This document shows, piece by piece, positions 24,006 through 33,783 of a stretch of DNA of 64,000 nt. The stretch comes from Mesorhizobium sp. Pch-S (GTDB taxonomy: Bacteria; Pseudomonadota; Alphaproteobacteria; Rhizobiales; Rhizobiaceae). The first letter of the stretch is position 1, and every line of letters begins with the position of its first letter. The stretch lies in NCBI RefSeq assembly GCF_004136315.1, contig NZ_CP029562.1, forward strand, positions 1,984,001-2,048,000. The letters run 5' to 3'. The position numbers were made by a program, and so were the translations under genes. The notes under the pieces are model-generated. The model did not search any database. It saw only the letters and a list, made by a program, of their open reading frames with translations, and was not told the DNA's origin.

Positions 24006-25169
24006 TCAGAGGTCCGGCTGCGTGATCCACGTCTGCGCGCTGCGGTGCACGGCGACAAAGGCCGCGGTCACAGCTGCAGCCGCCAGCAACCCACCCAGCC
24101 AGGGCAGGCTCTGCAAAGGCAGCCAGGCCAGCGCGGAGCCACCCAGTGCCGTGCCAAGGCCGACACCGACATGCATGGCCGACAGGTTGAGGCCGACGCC
24201 GGCTTCCGCCGTCTGTGGTCCCGTCGCGATCAGGAAACTCTGCACGACAGGCGAGATCATCCAGCTGATCATTGCCCAGATCATCATCGCGATGATGAAG
24301 AGCCCGGGTATCTCCGCCGCGAACGGTATGGCGAGAAGCGCGACCAGATAGGCGAGCGGCGTCGCCACGATGGCGAAACGCGGCCCGACGCCATCGGCCA
24401 GCCAGCCGCCGCAGTAACCGCCGCAGACGCCGGCGATCCCGAAGGCGAGAAAGAACAGCACGACATTGCCCGGTGCGACGCCCACCACCTCGGTGAGGTA
24501 GGGCGCCAGATAGGCGAACAGCATGAAATGGCCACCGATCATCAGGATCGAAACAGACTGGGCGGCAACCAGTGGCAAGGAGCGCAGATGCTGCCGATAG
24601 CCCGATGCCGTCGGCCGGCCGTGCCCCACCGTCGGCAGCGTGCGCTGGCAGATGAGGAACACGGCCACGGCAAGCAGGGCAAGCGCGACAAAAACCGCGC
24701 GCCAGCCGAAATGGCCGCCGATCAGCATTCCCGCCGGCACGCCGAGCACCATGGAACCGCTGATCCCCATGAAGATGATGCCGATCGCCCTGCCGCGCAT
24801 GGCTGGCCCGGCCAGTTCGGTCGCCAGCATCGTCGCGACGAGGCAGGCGGCTGCGCTGGCAGCGGCCATGCCGATGCGGGCGACGAACAGGACGGCATAG
24901 CTGGCGCTGGCCGCGGCCAGCAGATTGCTGGCCAGGAACACGAGCAGTGCCAGACCCAGCATGGTCCTGCGTTCCAGCCGCGTCGCCATGAAGAGCGCCA
25001 GCGGAGCGGCGAGTGCAAAGGTGATCGAGAAGGCAGCCGTCAGTTGGCCGGCAAGGCCGATCGAGATATCAAGGCCTGAAGCGACATCCGGCAGGATACC
25101 GATGACGATGTTTTCCGCAGTGCCGGTGGCGAAGGTCGCCAAAGCCAGCAAGAATATCCGAAGGTCCAT
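24006..25169 (-). CDS. MFS transporter (DHA1-type)
   Basis: 387 aa with 12 hydrophobic segments. The N-terminus LATFATGTAENIVIGILPDVASGL and the loop motif MATRLERRTMLGLALLVF fit the drug:H+ antiporter-1/sugar-efflux group. A second half begins after GHGRPTASGYRQHL. No regulator is adjacent, so the substrate cannot be inferred. Confidence 0.9.
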   Translation of the reverse strand: MDLRIFLLALATFATGTAENIVIGILPDVASGLDISIGLAGQLTAAFSITFALAAPLALFMATRLERRTMLGLALLVFLASNLLAAASASYAVLFVARIGMAAASAAACLVATMLATELAGPAMRGRAIGIIFMGISGSMVLGVPAGMLIGGHFGWRAVFVALALLAVAVFLICQRTLPTVGHGRPTASGYRQHLRSLPLVAAQSVSILMIGGHFMLFAYLAPYLTEVVGVAPGNVVLFFLAFGIAGVCGGYCGGWLADGVGPRFAIVATPLAYLVALLAIPFAAEIPGLFIIAMMIWAMISWMISPVVQSFLIATGPQTAEAGVGLNLSAMHVGVGLGTALGGSALAWLPLQSLPWLGGLLAAAAVTAAFVAVHRSAQTWITQPDL

Positions 25170-25282
25170 GAGCCCATTCCGTTGCGCGTTTCGCCGCTCC
25201 GGAAGACCCTCCGATACGGCGTGGTGTTGCGTATCGGGTTTCGAGGCTATGCTTCGGTTATCCCACGAGACCGAGGCTTAAC

Positions 25283-25552
25283 ATGCGCGGACCCGACGGG
25301 AAAGGCAGCCGGCTGGTCGTGACGATGGCATCGCCGCTGCAAGCCATCCTCGAGGCCGAGCTTGCTCGCGGCAACACGATCGTCGAGATCGGCGAATGGC
25401 CTCCGCAGTGCCGTCTGCTGGTGATGCTGGCGCAACAGTTCCACTCCAGCTACCCACTTGCGGATGGTGTCGAATTCCGTGAGATCGGCGACCCGCACTA
25501 CTGGAAAGCCGAGTATGTCCTTGCTGACGAATGCCTGGCCTGTCGCTTTTAA
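25283..25552 (+). CDS. small conserved-looking hypothetical protein
   Basis: 89 aa; no family recognised. It has balanced composition (TIVEIGEWPPQCRLLVMLAQ, FREIGDPHYWKAEYVLADE) with two Cys near the C-terminus (ECLAC), and no signal peptide or membrane segment. It is divergent from the MFS gene and 51 bases upstream of the EamA gene on the same strand. The amino-acid make-up is that of a real soluble protein rather than a shadow frame. Confidence 0.6.
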   Translation: MRGPDGKGSRLVVTMASPLQAILEAELARGNTIVEIGEWPPQCRLLVMLAQQFHSSYPLADGVEFREIGDPHYWKAEYVLADECLACRF

Positions 25553-25603
25553 GGCGTCGCGGCCCGCTGACGCTGCTTTTCCGCCCCAACCGACCGAGGA
25601 CCG

Positions 25604-26497
25604 ATGCCCATCCATGAACTCGCAGCCCTCGGCGCCGCAACCTGCTGGGCGCTGACCGGCATCATCTCGGCGGGACCGGCCGGCCATCTCGGCGCGCCGG
25701 CTTTCAACCGCCTGCGCCAGATCTTCGTCACCGTCATGCTGGCGCTCTATGTGCTGGCGACCGGCTCCTGGCGCGAGCTCGAGGCAGCCAATGTGCTGCC
25801 GCTCCTTGCCTCCGGCTTCATCGGCATCTTCATCGGCGACACGCTGCTGTTTGCCACGCTGAACCGTGTCGGTCCGCGCCGCTCCGGCATCCTGTTTGCG
25901 CTCAATGCGCCGATTGCTGCGATCCTCGGCTGGCTGCTGCTCGGCGAAACCCTGACCATGAAAGCGATCGCCGGCATGGCGCTGGTCGTCGCCGGCGTGC
26001 TGCTGGCCATCCTGTTCGGAAAACGCCGCGCGCAGCTGCATCAATGGGAAACGGTGAAAGGTCCGCTCTGGATCGGCGTGGCGCTCGGACTGGGCGCCGC
26101 GACAGGCCAGGCCATCGGTTCGATCATCGCACGGCCGGTGATGGAAACCGGCATCGACCCCTTTGTCGCTTCGATGCTCAGGGTCGGTATCGCTGCCGCC
26201 TTCCTCACCGTCATGATCCAGCTGCCCATTCCCGCACTGAAACCCAAGAATCCGCTGACCTGGAAGGTGGCGATCATGACCGCGCTGACCGGTATCCTGG
26301 CGCTGGCGATCGGCATGACGTTGCTGCTCTTCGCCCTTTCCGGCGGCAAGGTCGGTATCGTCTCCACATTGTCGGCAACCTCGCCCGTCATCATACTGCC
26401 GCTGCTGTGGCTGCGCACCGGAGAACGGCCGGCGGCTGGCGCCTGGGCAGGTGCCGCACTGGTGGTAGCCGGCATGGGCCTGATCTTCATGGCGTGA
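25604..26497 (+). CDS. EamA/DMT-family transporter
   Basis: 297 aa, ten hydrophobic segments in two EamA repeats (residues about 5-137 and 152-297), each ending in a GAALVVAGM-type segment. Members export metabolites or take up amino acids; the substrate is not predictable. Start at 25604 with GAGGA upstream. Confidence 0.9.
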   Translation: MPIHELAALGAATCWALTGIISAGPAGHLGAPAFNRLRQIFVTVMLALYVLATGSWRELEAANVLPLLASGFIGIFIGDTLLFATLNRVGPRRSGILFALNAPIAAILGWLLLGETLTMKAIAGMALVVAGVLLAILFGKRRAQLHQWETVKGPLWIGVALGLGAATGQAIGSIIARPVMETGIDPFVASMLRVGIAAAFLTVMIQLPIPALKPKNPLTWKVAIMTALTGILALAIGMTLLLFALSGGKVGIVSTLSATSPVIILPLLWLRTGERPAAGAWAGAALVVAGMGLIFMA

Positions 26498-26525
26498 CGG
26501 CGGGCGACGGTCTAGCTTTGCCCGC

Positions 26526-27203
26526 ATGAGCGCCCTGACACCCCAGCCGAACGAGCCCACCGTCGCGACGGACAACATCGTTGCCTTCATTGCCGCCAAC
26601 CTGCCGGTCGCACCAGTTCCGGGCATTCCGGAAATCCGGCTGCATGGCGCGCATCCGGGCAGCGGGCTGCGCCGCCTGACCGAACAGCGCAGCAGGCTCT
26701 CGCCCTACTGGGCCTATCGATGGGCCGGCGGCGCGGTGCTGGCCCGCCACCTGCTCGACCATCCCGACACCGTGCAGGGCCGCACCGTGCTCGACCTCGG
26801 CACCGGCTCCGGCCTCGTCGCCATCGCCGCGGCCAAGGCCGGCGCCGGCAGGGTGATGGCGGCGGACATCGATGCGCATGCGATCGCCGCGACGCGCCTC
26901 AACGCCTTCCTGAACGATGTGACGGTCGAGCCTCTGCTTGCAGACCTGACATGTGGAGAGCCTCCACATGTCGACCTTCTGATGGTCGGCGACCTGTTCT
27001 ATGAAAGCCGGCTGGCCCGCCGCGTCACCGCATTCCTCGATCGCTGCCTCACAGCAGGCATCATGGTGCTGGTCGGCGATCCCGGCCGAGCCCACCTGCC
27101 GCACAGGCGGCTCAGGATGATCGCCGAATACCATGTGACCGACTTCGGCACTGCAGACGCAGCCACCCCGGCAACTGTCTTTTCGTTTATTCAGGAGAGC
27201 TAA
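26526..27203 (+). CDS. class I SAM-dependent methyltransferase (ETFB-KMT-like)
   Basis: 225 aa. SAM-binding motif I is VLDLGTGSGLVAIAAAKAGA, followed by the acidic motif II MAADIDAHAIAATRLNA and a DLLMVGDLFYE motif. The block LSPYWAYRWAGGAVLARHLLD before motif I is typical of the electron-transfer-flavoprotein beta-subunit lysine methyltransferase group (nicotinamide N-methyltransferase-like). It starts 28 bases after the EamA gene. A strong terminator lies downstream at 27469-27498. Confidence 0.85.
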   Translation: MSALTPQPNEPTVATDNIVAFIAANLPVAPVPGIPEIRLHGAHPGSGLRRLTEQRSRLSPYWAYRWAGGAVLARHLLDHPDTVQGRTVLDLGTGSGLVAIAAAKAGAGRVMAADIDAHAIAATRLNAFLNDVTVEPLLADLTCGEPPHVDLLMVGDLFYESRLARRVTAFLDRCLTAGIMVLVGDPGRAHLPHRRLRMIAEYHVTDFGTADAATPATVFSFIQES

Positions 27204-27212
27204 TTCAACCTC

Positions 27213-27265
27213 GGAGCATGATGCGAAAGCTGCAGCTTTCGCATTGAAAATCATGCGACAAAACA
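27213..27265. repeat. palindromic repeat (GCATGAT type)
   Basis: A perfect inverted core GCGAAAGC-TGCA-GCTTTCGC flanked by GCATGAT and ATCATGC arms, then GACAAAAC. A related GCATGAT...AATCATGC element occurs at 35826-35871 and 54915-54963. Confidence 0.65.
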
Positions 27266-27389
27266 AAGAGGCGGAAAGACTCAGTTTCCACGCCACCTGC
27301 GATTGCTCGGAAGAATAACGCCAATTTTTGCGTGGATTGTCTCAAGAACAGAATCTCATGCTTCGCGCACGCAAGAATCTTGCTGCAAG

Positions 27390-27498
27390 CTGAAATAATC
27401 ATCCGGTGATTCCTCCCGTACCACCGGTTGTGTTCTTCCCTCCCGAGAGGCTTTTCAGCCTCTGCTTCGGCCGGGACGCCAGGCGTCCCGGCCTTTTT
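27390..27498 (+). ncRNA. candidate trans-acting sRNA with CCTCCC loops (AbcR-like)
   Basis: Three hairpins in about 110 bases: CCGGTG...CACCGG (27403-27427) with a 13-base loop holding CCTCCC; AGAGGCT-TTTC-AGCCTCT (27446-27463); and the terminator GGCCGGGACGC-CAG-GCGTCCCGGCC-TTTTT (27469-27498). A second TTCCCTCCCG lies in the single strand between the first two hairpins. Two exposed anti-Shine-Dalgarno motifs before a strong terminator is the plan of the alphaproteobacterial AbcR (alpha-r15) sRNAs, which repress ABC transporter mRNAs. No clear promoter was found, so the 5' end is approximate. The rest of 27204-27525 holds only the repeat. Confidence 0.5.
27469..27498 (+). terminator. strong intrinsic terminator
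   Basis: An 11-bp perfect stem GGCCGGGACGC/GCGTCCCGGCC with a 3-base loop, followed by TTTTT on the plus strand. It ends the candidate sRNA and would also stop any read-through from the methyltransferase gene. Confidence 0.85.
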
Positions 27499-27525
27499 CT
27501 GTGATACAACCCTGTTTGCCAGGCT

Positions 27526-28911
27526 CTATTTTGCCGGGTCGACCCAGCCATTCGGCGGTCCGAACCTGGCCATGGCTTCGGCCGGCCCCCAGGTGCCCGG
27601 CTCGTAGATCGCCGGCTGGCTCTTGTCGTCAAGTATCGGACCGACGATGCGCCAGGCAGCTTCGGAAGCATCCTGCCGGGTGAACAGGCGCACGTCGCCG
27701 TTCATGGCATCGCCGATCAGGCGCTCATACGGCTCCATGTCACCGGCGGAATCGTCGACAGCCGAAAGCTCGACCTGCTCGCCGACCATCTCGTCACCGG
27801 CCTGCTTGCGGCGGGCGCCGATGCTGATGGAGATTTCCGGGTTGATGCGGAACCGCACATAGTTGGCCTCGTCCGACGCGATCTTGTCGAAGACATCGAG
27901 CGGCGGCCGTTTCAGTCGGACGACGACTTCGGTGGCGCGCACCGGCAGGTTCTTGCCGGCGCGGATGAAGAAAGGCACGTCCTGCCAGCGCCAGGTGTCG
28001 ACGAAGAAGCGCACGGCAGCGAAGGTCTCGACGGTCGAGCCCGGCGCCACGCCCGGCTCCTGCAGATAGCCGGCAAACTGTCCGCGTACCACATCGTCCC
28101 TGGTCAGCGTGCGCACCGCCTTCAGCACCTGCACCTTCTCGTCGATCAGGTCCTCCGCCGAACGGCCCGACGGCGGCTCCATCGCCAACAGAAGCATGAT
28201 GTTGAGCAGATGGTTCTCGATGACGTCGCGGATGCAACCGACCTCGTCATAGAACTTGCCGCGCCCCTGCACGCCGAAATTCTCGGCCATGGTGATCTGC
28301 ACGCTCTCGACGTAATTGCGGTTCCAGATCGGCTCCAGGAAGGAATTGGCGAAGCGGAAATAAAGCAGGTTCTGGATCGCTTCCTTGCCGAGATAGTGGT
28401 CGATGCGGAAGATCGAGTTCTCGTCGAAGACGATGTGCAGGACACGATTCAGCCAGCGCGCCGACTGCAGGTCGCGCCCGAACGGCTTTTCCACCATCAG
28501 CCTGGCGCCGACGGCACCACCCGACTGTTCGAGCCCCTGCACCACCGGCTCGAACATCGAAGGTGGCACGGCGAGATAATAGAGCGGGTGGCGGAAGCCG
28601 TTGAGTTCTTCCTTCAGCTTGTCGAAGGTTTCCTGGTTGCGGTAATCGCCGCTGACATAGCGCAACAGCCCGACCAGCCTGGCGAACACTTTCTCGTCCA
28701 CCTTGCCGAGGGCCGCCTTGATGCCGTCATGCGCGCGTTCGGCCAGCTTCTCCACCGTCCAGTCGTCATAGGCGATGCCGATGATCGGTTCCTTCAGGTG
28801 GTTGCGTTCCACCATCGAATAGAGCGCCGGGAAGATCTTCTTGTGCGCCAGGTCGCCGGTGGCGCCGAACAGCACAAGCACATCCGATCGGGTTTCAGCC
28901 GCTGCTGCCAT
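27526..28911 (-). CDS. zwf: glucose-6-phosphate 1-dehydrogenase
   Basis: 461 aa from the ATG at 28911 (GAGGAG upstream). It oxidises glucose-6-phosphate to 6-phosphogluconolactone with NAD(P)+. Coenzyme motif [10 protein letters not shown] at residues 16-25, active-site signature RIDHYLGKE near residue 180, and the closing block EAWRIVGP-like [13 protein letters not shown]. It follows gnd by 13 bases on the same strand. In Rhizobiales this enzyme feeds the Entner-Doudoroff route. Confidence 0.97.
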   Translation of the reverse strand: MAAAAETRSDVLVLFGATGDLAHKKIFPALYSMVERNHLKEPIIGIAYDDWTVEKLAERAHDGIKAALGKVDEKVFARLVGLLRYVSGDYRNQETFDKLKEELNGFRHPLYYLAVPPSMFEPVVQGLEQSGGAVGARLMVEKPFGRDLQSARWLNRVLHIVFDENSIFRIDHYLGKEAIQNLLYFRFANSFLEPIWNRNYVESVQITMAENFGVQGRGKFYDEVGCIRDVIENHLLNIMLLLAMEPPSGRSAEDLIDEKVQVLKAVRTLTRDDVVRGQFAGYLQEPGVAPGSTVETFAAVRFFVDTWRWQDVPFFIRAGKNLPVRATEVVVRLKRPPLDVFDKIASDEANYVRFRINPEISISIGARRKQAGDEMVGEQVELSAVDDSAGDMEPYERLIGDAMNGDVRLFTRQDASEAAWRIVGPILDDKSQPAIYEPGTWGPAEAMARFGPPNGWVDPAK

Positions 28912-28924
28912 GATCGCTAACTCC

Positions 28925-29932
28925 TCAAGCCTTCGGCTTTTCGAGATGGCCGCCGAAGGCATAACGCATGGCGGACAGAAGCTTGTCGGCGAAGGCCGAC
29001 TCGCCCTGCGAGGAGAAGCGGTCGAACAGCGCGGCCGAAAGCACAGGCGCCGGCACGCCGGTGTCGATGGCGGCCTTCAGCGTCCAGCGGCCTTCGCCGG
29101 AATCCGAGACGCGGCCGCCGTAACCTGCCAGCGCCGGATCCGCCTTGAGCGCGCCGGCGGTGAGATCGAGCAGCCAGGAGCCGATGACCGAACCATGCCG
29201 CCACACTTCGGTGACTGCCGGCAGGTCGATGTCGAATTGGTAATATTGCGGCTCGGACAAAGGCGTCGTCTCGGCATCGGCGCTGCGTTTGGCCTTGCCG
29301 GAATTCGCGGCCTTGAGGATGTTCACGCCCTCGGCATAAGCGGCCATGACGCCGTACTCGATGCCGTTGTGCACCATCTTGACGAAGTGACCGGCACCGC
29401 TCGGGCCGCAATGCAGGTAGCCGAAGGGTGCGGTGCCGGCGGCCTTGTCGGGCGTTGCGCCATTGTCCGCACCGGGCGCCAGCGAGGCGAAGATCGGATC
29501 GAGATGTTTCACCGCCGCGTCGGGGCCGCCGATCATCAGGCAGTAGCCGCGTTCCAGGCCCCAGACGCCGCCGCTGGTGCCGACATCGACGAAGGCCAGG
29601 CCCTTTTCGGCATAGCGGGCGGCGAGATCGACGGCATCGCGATAGTTGGAATTGCCGCCGTCGATGATGATGTCACCCTTGTCGAGAAGGGCAGCGACCT
29701 GGTCGGCGACCTTGCCGGTGATCGCAGCAGGCAGCATCAGCCAGACGGCACGCGGCTTGGCCAGCTTGCCGATGAAGTCTTCCAGCGAACCCGCGCCGGT
29801 CGCCCCTTCCTTGACCAGGGCTTCGACGCTGGCCGGATTGATATCGTAGACGACGCATTCATGGCCGTCGCGCTGCAGGCGCCTGACCATGTTGGCGCCC
29901 ATCCTGCCCAGTCCCATCATTCCGATCTGCAT
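28925..29932 (-). CDS. gnd: 6-phosphogluconate dehydrogenase, decarboxylating (short form)
   Basis: 335 aa from Met at 29932; a longer frame to 30061 lacks family resemblance. This is the short GndA/YqeC-like class (about 300-335 aa) rather than the 470-aa enterobacterial form. Nucleotide motif GLGRMG (7-12), GGNSNYRDA, substrate block [21 protein letters not shown], catalytic [15 protein letters not shown]. It converts 6-phosphogluconate to ribulose-5-phosphate and CO2, probably with NAD+. Coupled to zwf. Confidence 0.95.
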   Translation of the reverse strand: MQIGMMGLGRMGANMVRRLQRDGHECVVYDINPASVEALVKEGATGAGSLEDFIGKLAKPRAVWLMLPAAITGKVADQVAALLDKGDIIIDGGNSNYRDAVDLAARYAEKGLAFVDVGTSGGVWGLERGYCLMIGGPDAAVKHLDPIFASLAPGADNGATPDKAAGTAPFGYLHCGPSGAGHFVKMVHNGIEYGVMAAYAEGVNILKAANSGKAKRSADAETTPLSEPQYYQFDIDLPAVTEVWRHGSVIGSWLLDLTAGALKADPALAGYGGRVSDSGEGRWTLKAAIDTGVPAPVLSAALFDRFSSQGESAFADKLLSAMRYAFGGHLEKPKA

Positions 29933-30092
29933 AGTTCCATCCTGCTTGCTGACATTGGCCTGCCCGATCGCCCTGCTCGCCGGCACCTGCCGACGCAACC
30001 GAGACGCCGACAATCTCCGATCCGCGGCCATCAAGCCAGAGGAATGTGACGGATGTTTCAAAGGAAGTGGCGCGCAAAAGGCGATAGCCTGG

Positions 30093-30560
30093 CTATTCCC
30101 GGTGCCAGCCGTCGATCCGGCAGTTGCTCAGTCGTTCCGCTTCGTCACGGGGGACATGCCGCACGGTTTCGGCGAAGGTCCAGACATGACCTTCCGGATC
30201 ACGCGCCCGGTAGGTGCGCTCGCCATAGAACTGATCGGCAGGCTCCTGCATGATCTCGGCCCCAGCGAGACGTGCCTGTTCACAATGCTCGTCCAACCCA
30301 CCGGACAGCTTGAGATAGACAAGCTGTGTGTTCCTGCCGCCAACCGAAACAGGACTGGCAACATCGTCAGACCATTCATGGTCGACGACGATATAGGCGT
30401 CGGCGAAGCGCATTTCGGAATGCACCAGCCGGCCAGATGGATCGGTGACCAGCATGCTGCGCCGGAAACCGAAGGCTCGCTCGAGCCATTCGAGCGCAGC
30501 CCATGGATCACGGTAGAAGACGCCGACGCCCAGGGTGGCGTGCTGGAAAGGGTCGTGCAT
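30093..30560 (-). CDS. VOC/glyoxalase-like domain protein
   Basis: 155 aa from Met at 30560. A single vicinal-oxygen-chelate fold: FYRDPWAALEWLERAFGF, MLVTDPSGRLVHSEMRF, ERTYRARDPEGHVWTFAETV. The His and Glu positions (HSEMRF; DPEGHVWTFAE) fit possible metal ligands, but many such proteins are PhnB-like with unknown function. It lies upstream of gnd on the same strand with a 160-base gap and probably its own promoter. Confidence 0.82.
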   Translation of the reverse strand: MHDPFQHATLGVGVFYRDPWAALEWLERAFGFRRSMLVTDPSGRLVHSEMRFADAYIVVDHEWSDDVASPVSVGGRNTQLVYLKLSGGLDEHCEQARLAGAEIMQEPADQFYGERTYRARDPEGHVWTFAETVRHVPRDEAERLSNCRIDGWHRE

Positions 30561-30660
30561 CGTTGAACTGCCTTTGGCAAATATCCGACGAATAATGCGC
30601 GTCCAATTGGGCGGCGAATAGCTGAGAAAAGGCTGCGGTGAATACCGACCGTCAGCGCCG

Positions 30661-30823
30661 CCCCTCACCCGCCTACCGGCACCCTCTCCCCGTTGAACGG
30701 GGAGAGGATCGCTCCCGCCCGGGATTTCGCCAATCGCCAGCGTTGCCGAACGAGCACCGTCGGCGCGATCAGCGTCCTTCTCCCCGTTTACGGGGAGAAG
30801 TGCCCGGCAGGGCGATGAGGGGC
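30661..30823. repeat. pair of CTCTCCCCG REP-type palindromes
   Basis: CCTCTCCCC-GTTGAAC-GGGGAGAGG (30683-30707) and CTTCTCCCC-GTTTA-CGGGGAGAAG (30777-30800), with mirrored flanks CCCCTCACCCG and GATGAGGGGC. This is a paired-REP arrangement common in rhizobial intergenic DNA. The 333-base gap 30561-30893 holds nothing else that I can recognise. Confidence 0.75.
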
Positions 30824-30893
30824 AGCGTCAAACTCGGGAGAAAAGTTATGGTTCTCGCCAGACCACAAGGAGAGAAAAGACTTCCCTGATCGC

Positions 30894-31613
30894 TCACCCT
30901 CTCCCAGCGAGAAACGCCGGCAGATCTGCAACGGAAGCCAGCACCACATCGGCCAGTGGCGCGAGCGACTCGCGTGTGCCGGTGCCCGACAGCACGCCGA
31001 CGGCCAGGCCGCAGCCGCTGGCGCGGGCCATGTCGAGGTCGTGCCGGTTGTCCCCGACCATGGCGATCTCGGAGGGCTTCAGGCCGGTGAGGTCACAGAA
31101 GGCGATGACCGCGTCGGGCGCGGGCTTCGGGTTGGCGACAGCGTCGTAGCCATAGGCGGCGTCGAACAGCTGCGCCATGCCGATGGCCGACAGCGTGCGC
31201 TCGCAGCCGGCGGTGGAATCGTTGGTGGCGACGCCCAGGCGGTAGGATTTCGCGTGCAGCGCGGCAAGCGACTCGGCAATGCCGGGCAGCGGCACTGCCA
31301 GCGCCGACCCCTGTTCGGTGCTGATGGCGTTGAAATGATCCAGCGCGTCACGCTGCTCGGCGGCCGACAATTCGGGGAACCACAGCGCGATGATGTCGGC
31401 ATTGGTGCCGGCGGCGAAGACGGAGTCCGGCTTGAAGCCTTTTGTTTCCGGGTCATAGCCGGCCTTGGCCAGCAAATCGTCGGCCTTGGCGCGGTCGCCA
31501 TTCGCCGCTTCCAGCGCCATGCGATCGGCCACGCCCGCCCAGGTGGCGTGGAAGTCGATCAGTGTTCCGTCCTTGTCGAAAAGGATGCCCTTGATGCCCG
31601 CCAAACCCTTCAC
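30894..31613 (-). CDS. HAD-family phosphatase (phosphoglycolate phosphatase-like)
   Basis: 239 aa from a GTG at 31613. HAD motif I FDKDGTLIDF at residues 12-21, motif II VATNDST, motif III NPKPAPDAV with the Lys, motif IV MVGDNRHDLDMARASG. The cap domain insertion is between motifs I and II. Substrate uncertain; the FDKDGTL start and sequence length fit Gph-like enzymes of alphaproteobacteria. Confidence 0.88.
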   Translation of the reverse strand: MKGLAGIKGILFDKDGTLIDFHATWAGVADRMALEAANGDRAKADDLLAKAGYDPETKGFKPDSVFAAGTNADIIALWFPELSAAEQRDALDHFNAISTEQGSALAVPLPGIAESLAALHAKSYRLGVATNDSTAGCERTLSAIGMAQLFDAAYGYDAVANPKPAPDAVIAFCDLTGLKPSEIAMVGDNRHDLDMARASGCGLAVGVLSGTGTRESLAPLADVVLASVADLPAFLAGRG

Positions 31614-31747
31614 TCCTGTCTGCCTGGTGTCGCGACTTCGATATTTGTCGCGCTTTGAACTGCAAGCGGGCCAAATTCGAGATCGGACGACGCCGGGACC
31701 TCAACCTGCCGGGGTCCCAGCGATTCTGCTATTCGTTCACCGCCTAA

Positions 31748-31775
31748 ATAAACAAAGGCCGCCAGAATGGCGACC
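31748..31775 (-). terminator. intrinsic terminator of pgi
   Basis: On the minus strand GGTCGCC-ATTCT-GGCGGCC (31775-31757) is followed by TTTGTTTATTT. It lies 28 bases after the pgi stop codon. Confidence 0.8.
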
Positions 31776-31802
31776 TTTATCAAGCGGTGACAAATCTCGG
31801 AA

Positions 31803-33440
31803 TCAGGACGCTAGCCGGTGGATATGCTCCACCAGCCCCGCCGTCGAGGCATCTCTGCTGGCGGCATTCTCCTTGCCTTCAACGACAGGCAGCAGGCTGG
31901 TGGCGAGTTCCTTGCCGAGTTCGACGCCCCATTGGTCGAAGGAATTGATGTCGTAGAGCGTGCCCTCGACGAAGACGCGGTGTTCGTAGAGCGCGATCAG
32001 CCGGCCGAAGGTGCGCGGGTCGAGCTTGCGGTAGAGGATGGTGAGCGAGGGCCGGTTGCCGGAAAAGACGCGGTGCGGCGCGATCTTGTCGACCTGCTCC
32101 GGCTTCATGCCCTTGGCGAGCATCTGCGCACGCGCTTCTTCCAGCGTACGGCCCTTCATCAGCGCTTCCGACTGCGCCACGACATTGGCCAGCAGCAGAT
32201 CGTGATGATGCTTGAGGTCCGGCTCATGGCCGACTGCGGCGGCGATGAACTCGACCGGGATGATGTCGGTGCCCTGGTGCAGCAGCTGGAAGAAAGCGTG
32301 CTGGCCGTTGGTGCCGGGCTCGCCCCAGACCAGCGGTCCGGTCAGCGTCACCGCCTTCTCTCCATCCAGCATGACGCTCTTGCCGTTCGATTCCATGTCG
32401 AGCTGCTGCAGGTAGGCCGGCAGGCGCGACAGGCGCTGATCATAAGGAATGACGGCGCGAGCCGGATAACCACAGACGACGCGGTGCCAGAAACCGACCA
32501 GGCCGAGCAGCACCGGCAGGTTCTCCTTCAACGGCGCCGACTGGAAGTGTTCGTCCATGTCATGCGCGCCGGCCAGGAAGGCGCGGAAGTTCGCAGGACC
32601 GATGGCGATCATCACCGGCAGGCCGATGGCACCCCAGACCGAATAACGCCCGCCGACCCAATCCCAGAAACCGAAAACGCTGTCCTTCTCGATGCCGAAT
32701 TTGGCAACCAGATCGAGCGCAGTGGAGACGGCGGCAAAGTGCTTGCCGACGGCCTCCTTGCCGAGCTTGGCCTCGACCCATTTGCGCGCCGTCTCGGCAT
32801 TGGTCATGGTCTCGACGGTGGTGAAGGTCTTGGAGGCAACGATGAACAGCGTCGTTTCCGGCGACAGGCCCTTCAGCGTGTCGTGCATATGGGCGCCGTC
32901 GATGTTGGAGACATAATGCGTGCGCGGCCCGTCATGATACGGAGCAAGCGCCAGCGTCGCCATGACCGGGCCGAGATCCGAACCGCCGATGCCGATGTTG
33001 ACGACATCGGTGATCTTCTTGCCGCTGTAACCGGTCGCCTTGCCGGAGCGGATGGCATCGGCAAAGACGCTCATGGCGTCGAGCACCAAACGGACATCCT
33101 TCTGCACGTCCTGGCCGTCGACATGCAGGCCCTTGCCGTCGAGGTTGCGCAGCGCGGTGTGCAGCACAGCGCGGTCTTCGGTGATGTTGATGTGCTTGCC
33201 CGCGAACATCGCGGCGCGCCGCGGCTCGAAGTCGGCAGCCCTGGCCAGACCTTCGAGCAGTTTCATCGTCTCTTCGTCGACCGCACATTTGGACCAATCG
33301 AGCAGCATGTCGCCGTCCAGCGCCGAAAAGCGCTTGAAGCGGTCCGGATCGGCGGCGAAGGCCTCGCGCATGTTCATTGGGGTTGCAGCGCGATGGGCGC
33401 GCAGGGCGGCGAGCTGTTTGTCGAAAGCGGTGCGGTCCAC
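31803..33440 (-). CDS. pgi: glucose-6-phosphate isomerase
   Basis: 545 aa from a GTG at 33440 (GGAGATC upstream). It interconverts glucose-6-phosphate and fructose-6-phosphate. Family blocks: [36 protein letters not shown], the PGI signature near [19 protein letters not shown], and the C-terminal [14 protein letters not shown]. Length and domain plan match bacterial Pgi. Expressed from its own promoter in the gap shared with the MocR gene. Confidence 0.97.
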   Translation of the reverse strand: MDRTAFDKQLAALRAHRAATPMNMREAFAADPDRFKRFSALDGDMLLDWSKCAVDEETMKLLEGLARAADFEPRRAAMFAGKHINITEDRAVLHTALRNLDGKGLHVDGQDVQKDVRLVLDAMSVFADAIRSGKATGYSGKKITDVVNIGIGGSDLGPVMATLALAPYHDGPRTHYVSNIDGAHMHDTLKGLSPETTLFIVASKTFTTVETMTNAETARKWVEAKLGKEAVGKHFAAVSTALDLVAKFGIEKDSVFGFWDWVGGRYSVWGAIGLPVMIAIGPANFRAFLAGAHDMDEHFQSAPLKENLPVLLGLVGFWHRVVCGYPARAVIPYDQRLSRLPAYLQQLDMESNGKSVMLDGEKAVTLTGPLVWGEPGTNGQHAFFQLLHQGTDIIPVEFIAAAVGHEPDLKHHHDLLLANVVAQSEALMKGRTLEEARAQMLAKGMKPEQVDKIAPHRVFSGNRPSLTILYRKLDPRTFGRLIALYEHRVFVEGTLYDINSFDQWGVELGKELATSLLPVVEGKENAASRDASTAGLVEHIHRLAS

Positions 33441-33716
33441 GGCGATCTCCGGAAAATGGCGAGGAGTGGCGGTTCAGCGGCAGTCTAACAGAGCGATTGC
33501 GGCAAGCGAGAGATTTGCACTGGCTTTATCTAGGGGAATTTCAATCGGTTCAAGTTGGCGTTTGCGCACATTTTGCGTCCGCGTGAAACGCGTCGGGGCA
33601 AACATGCCATGGCGCCAACCAGGACGGGAAATTTCTACTTTTTGGTGTTCACCGGCGGGAATGAAGGATCACTGGCATAAATCCCAAGGATCAGAAAAAT
33701 TGATTGGCGCAAACCC

Positions 33717-33745
33717 TTGGACCAATCATACAGTCCAATGGTCCA
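33717..33745. promoter_or_regulatory. operator-like inverted repeat upstream of the MocR gene
   Basis: TTGGAC (33717-33722), a 10-base spacer, then GTCCAA (33733-33738), followed at once by TGGTCCA. MocR proteins usually bind paired repeats of this size near their own promoter. The site is 40 bases before the gene start in the 343-base gap 33441-33783; nothing else stands out there. Confidence 0.5.
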
Positions 33746-33783
33746 CAAAACAAAAAAGACTGACCAACGAGGAGCGCCCGAAT

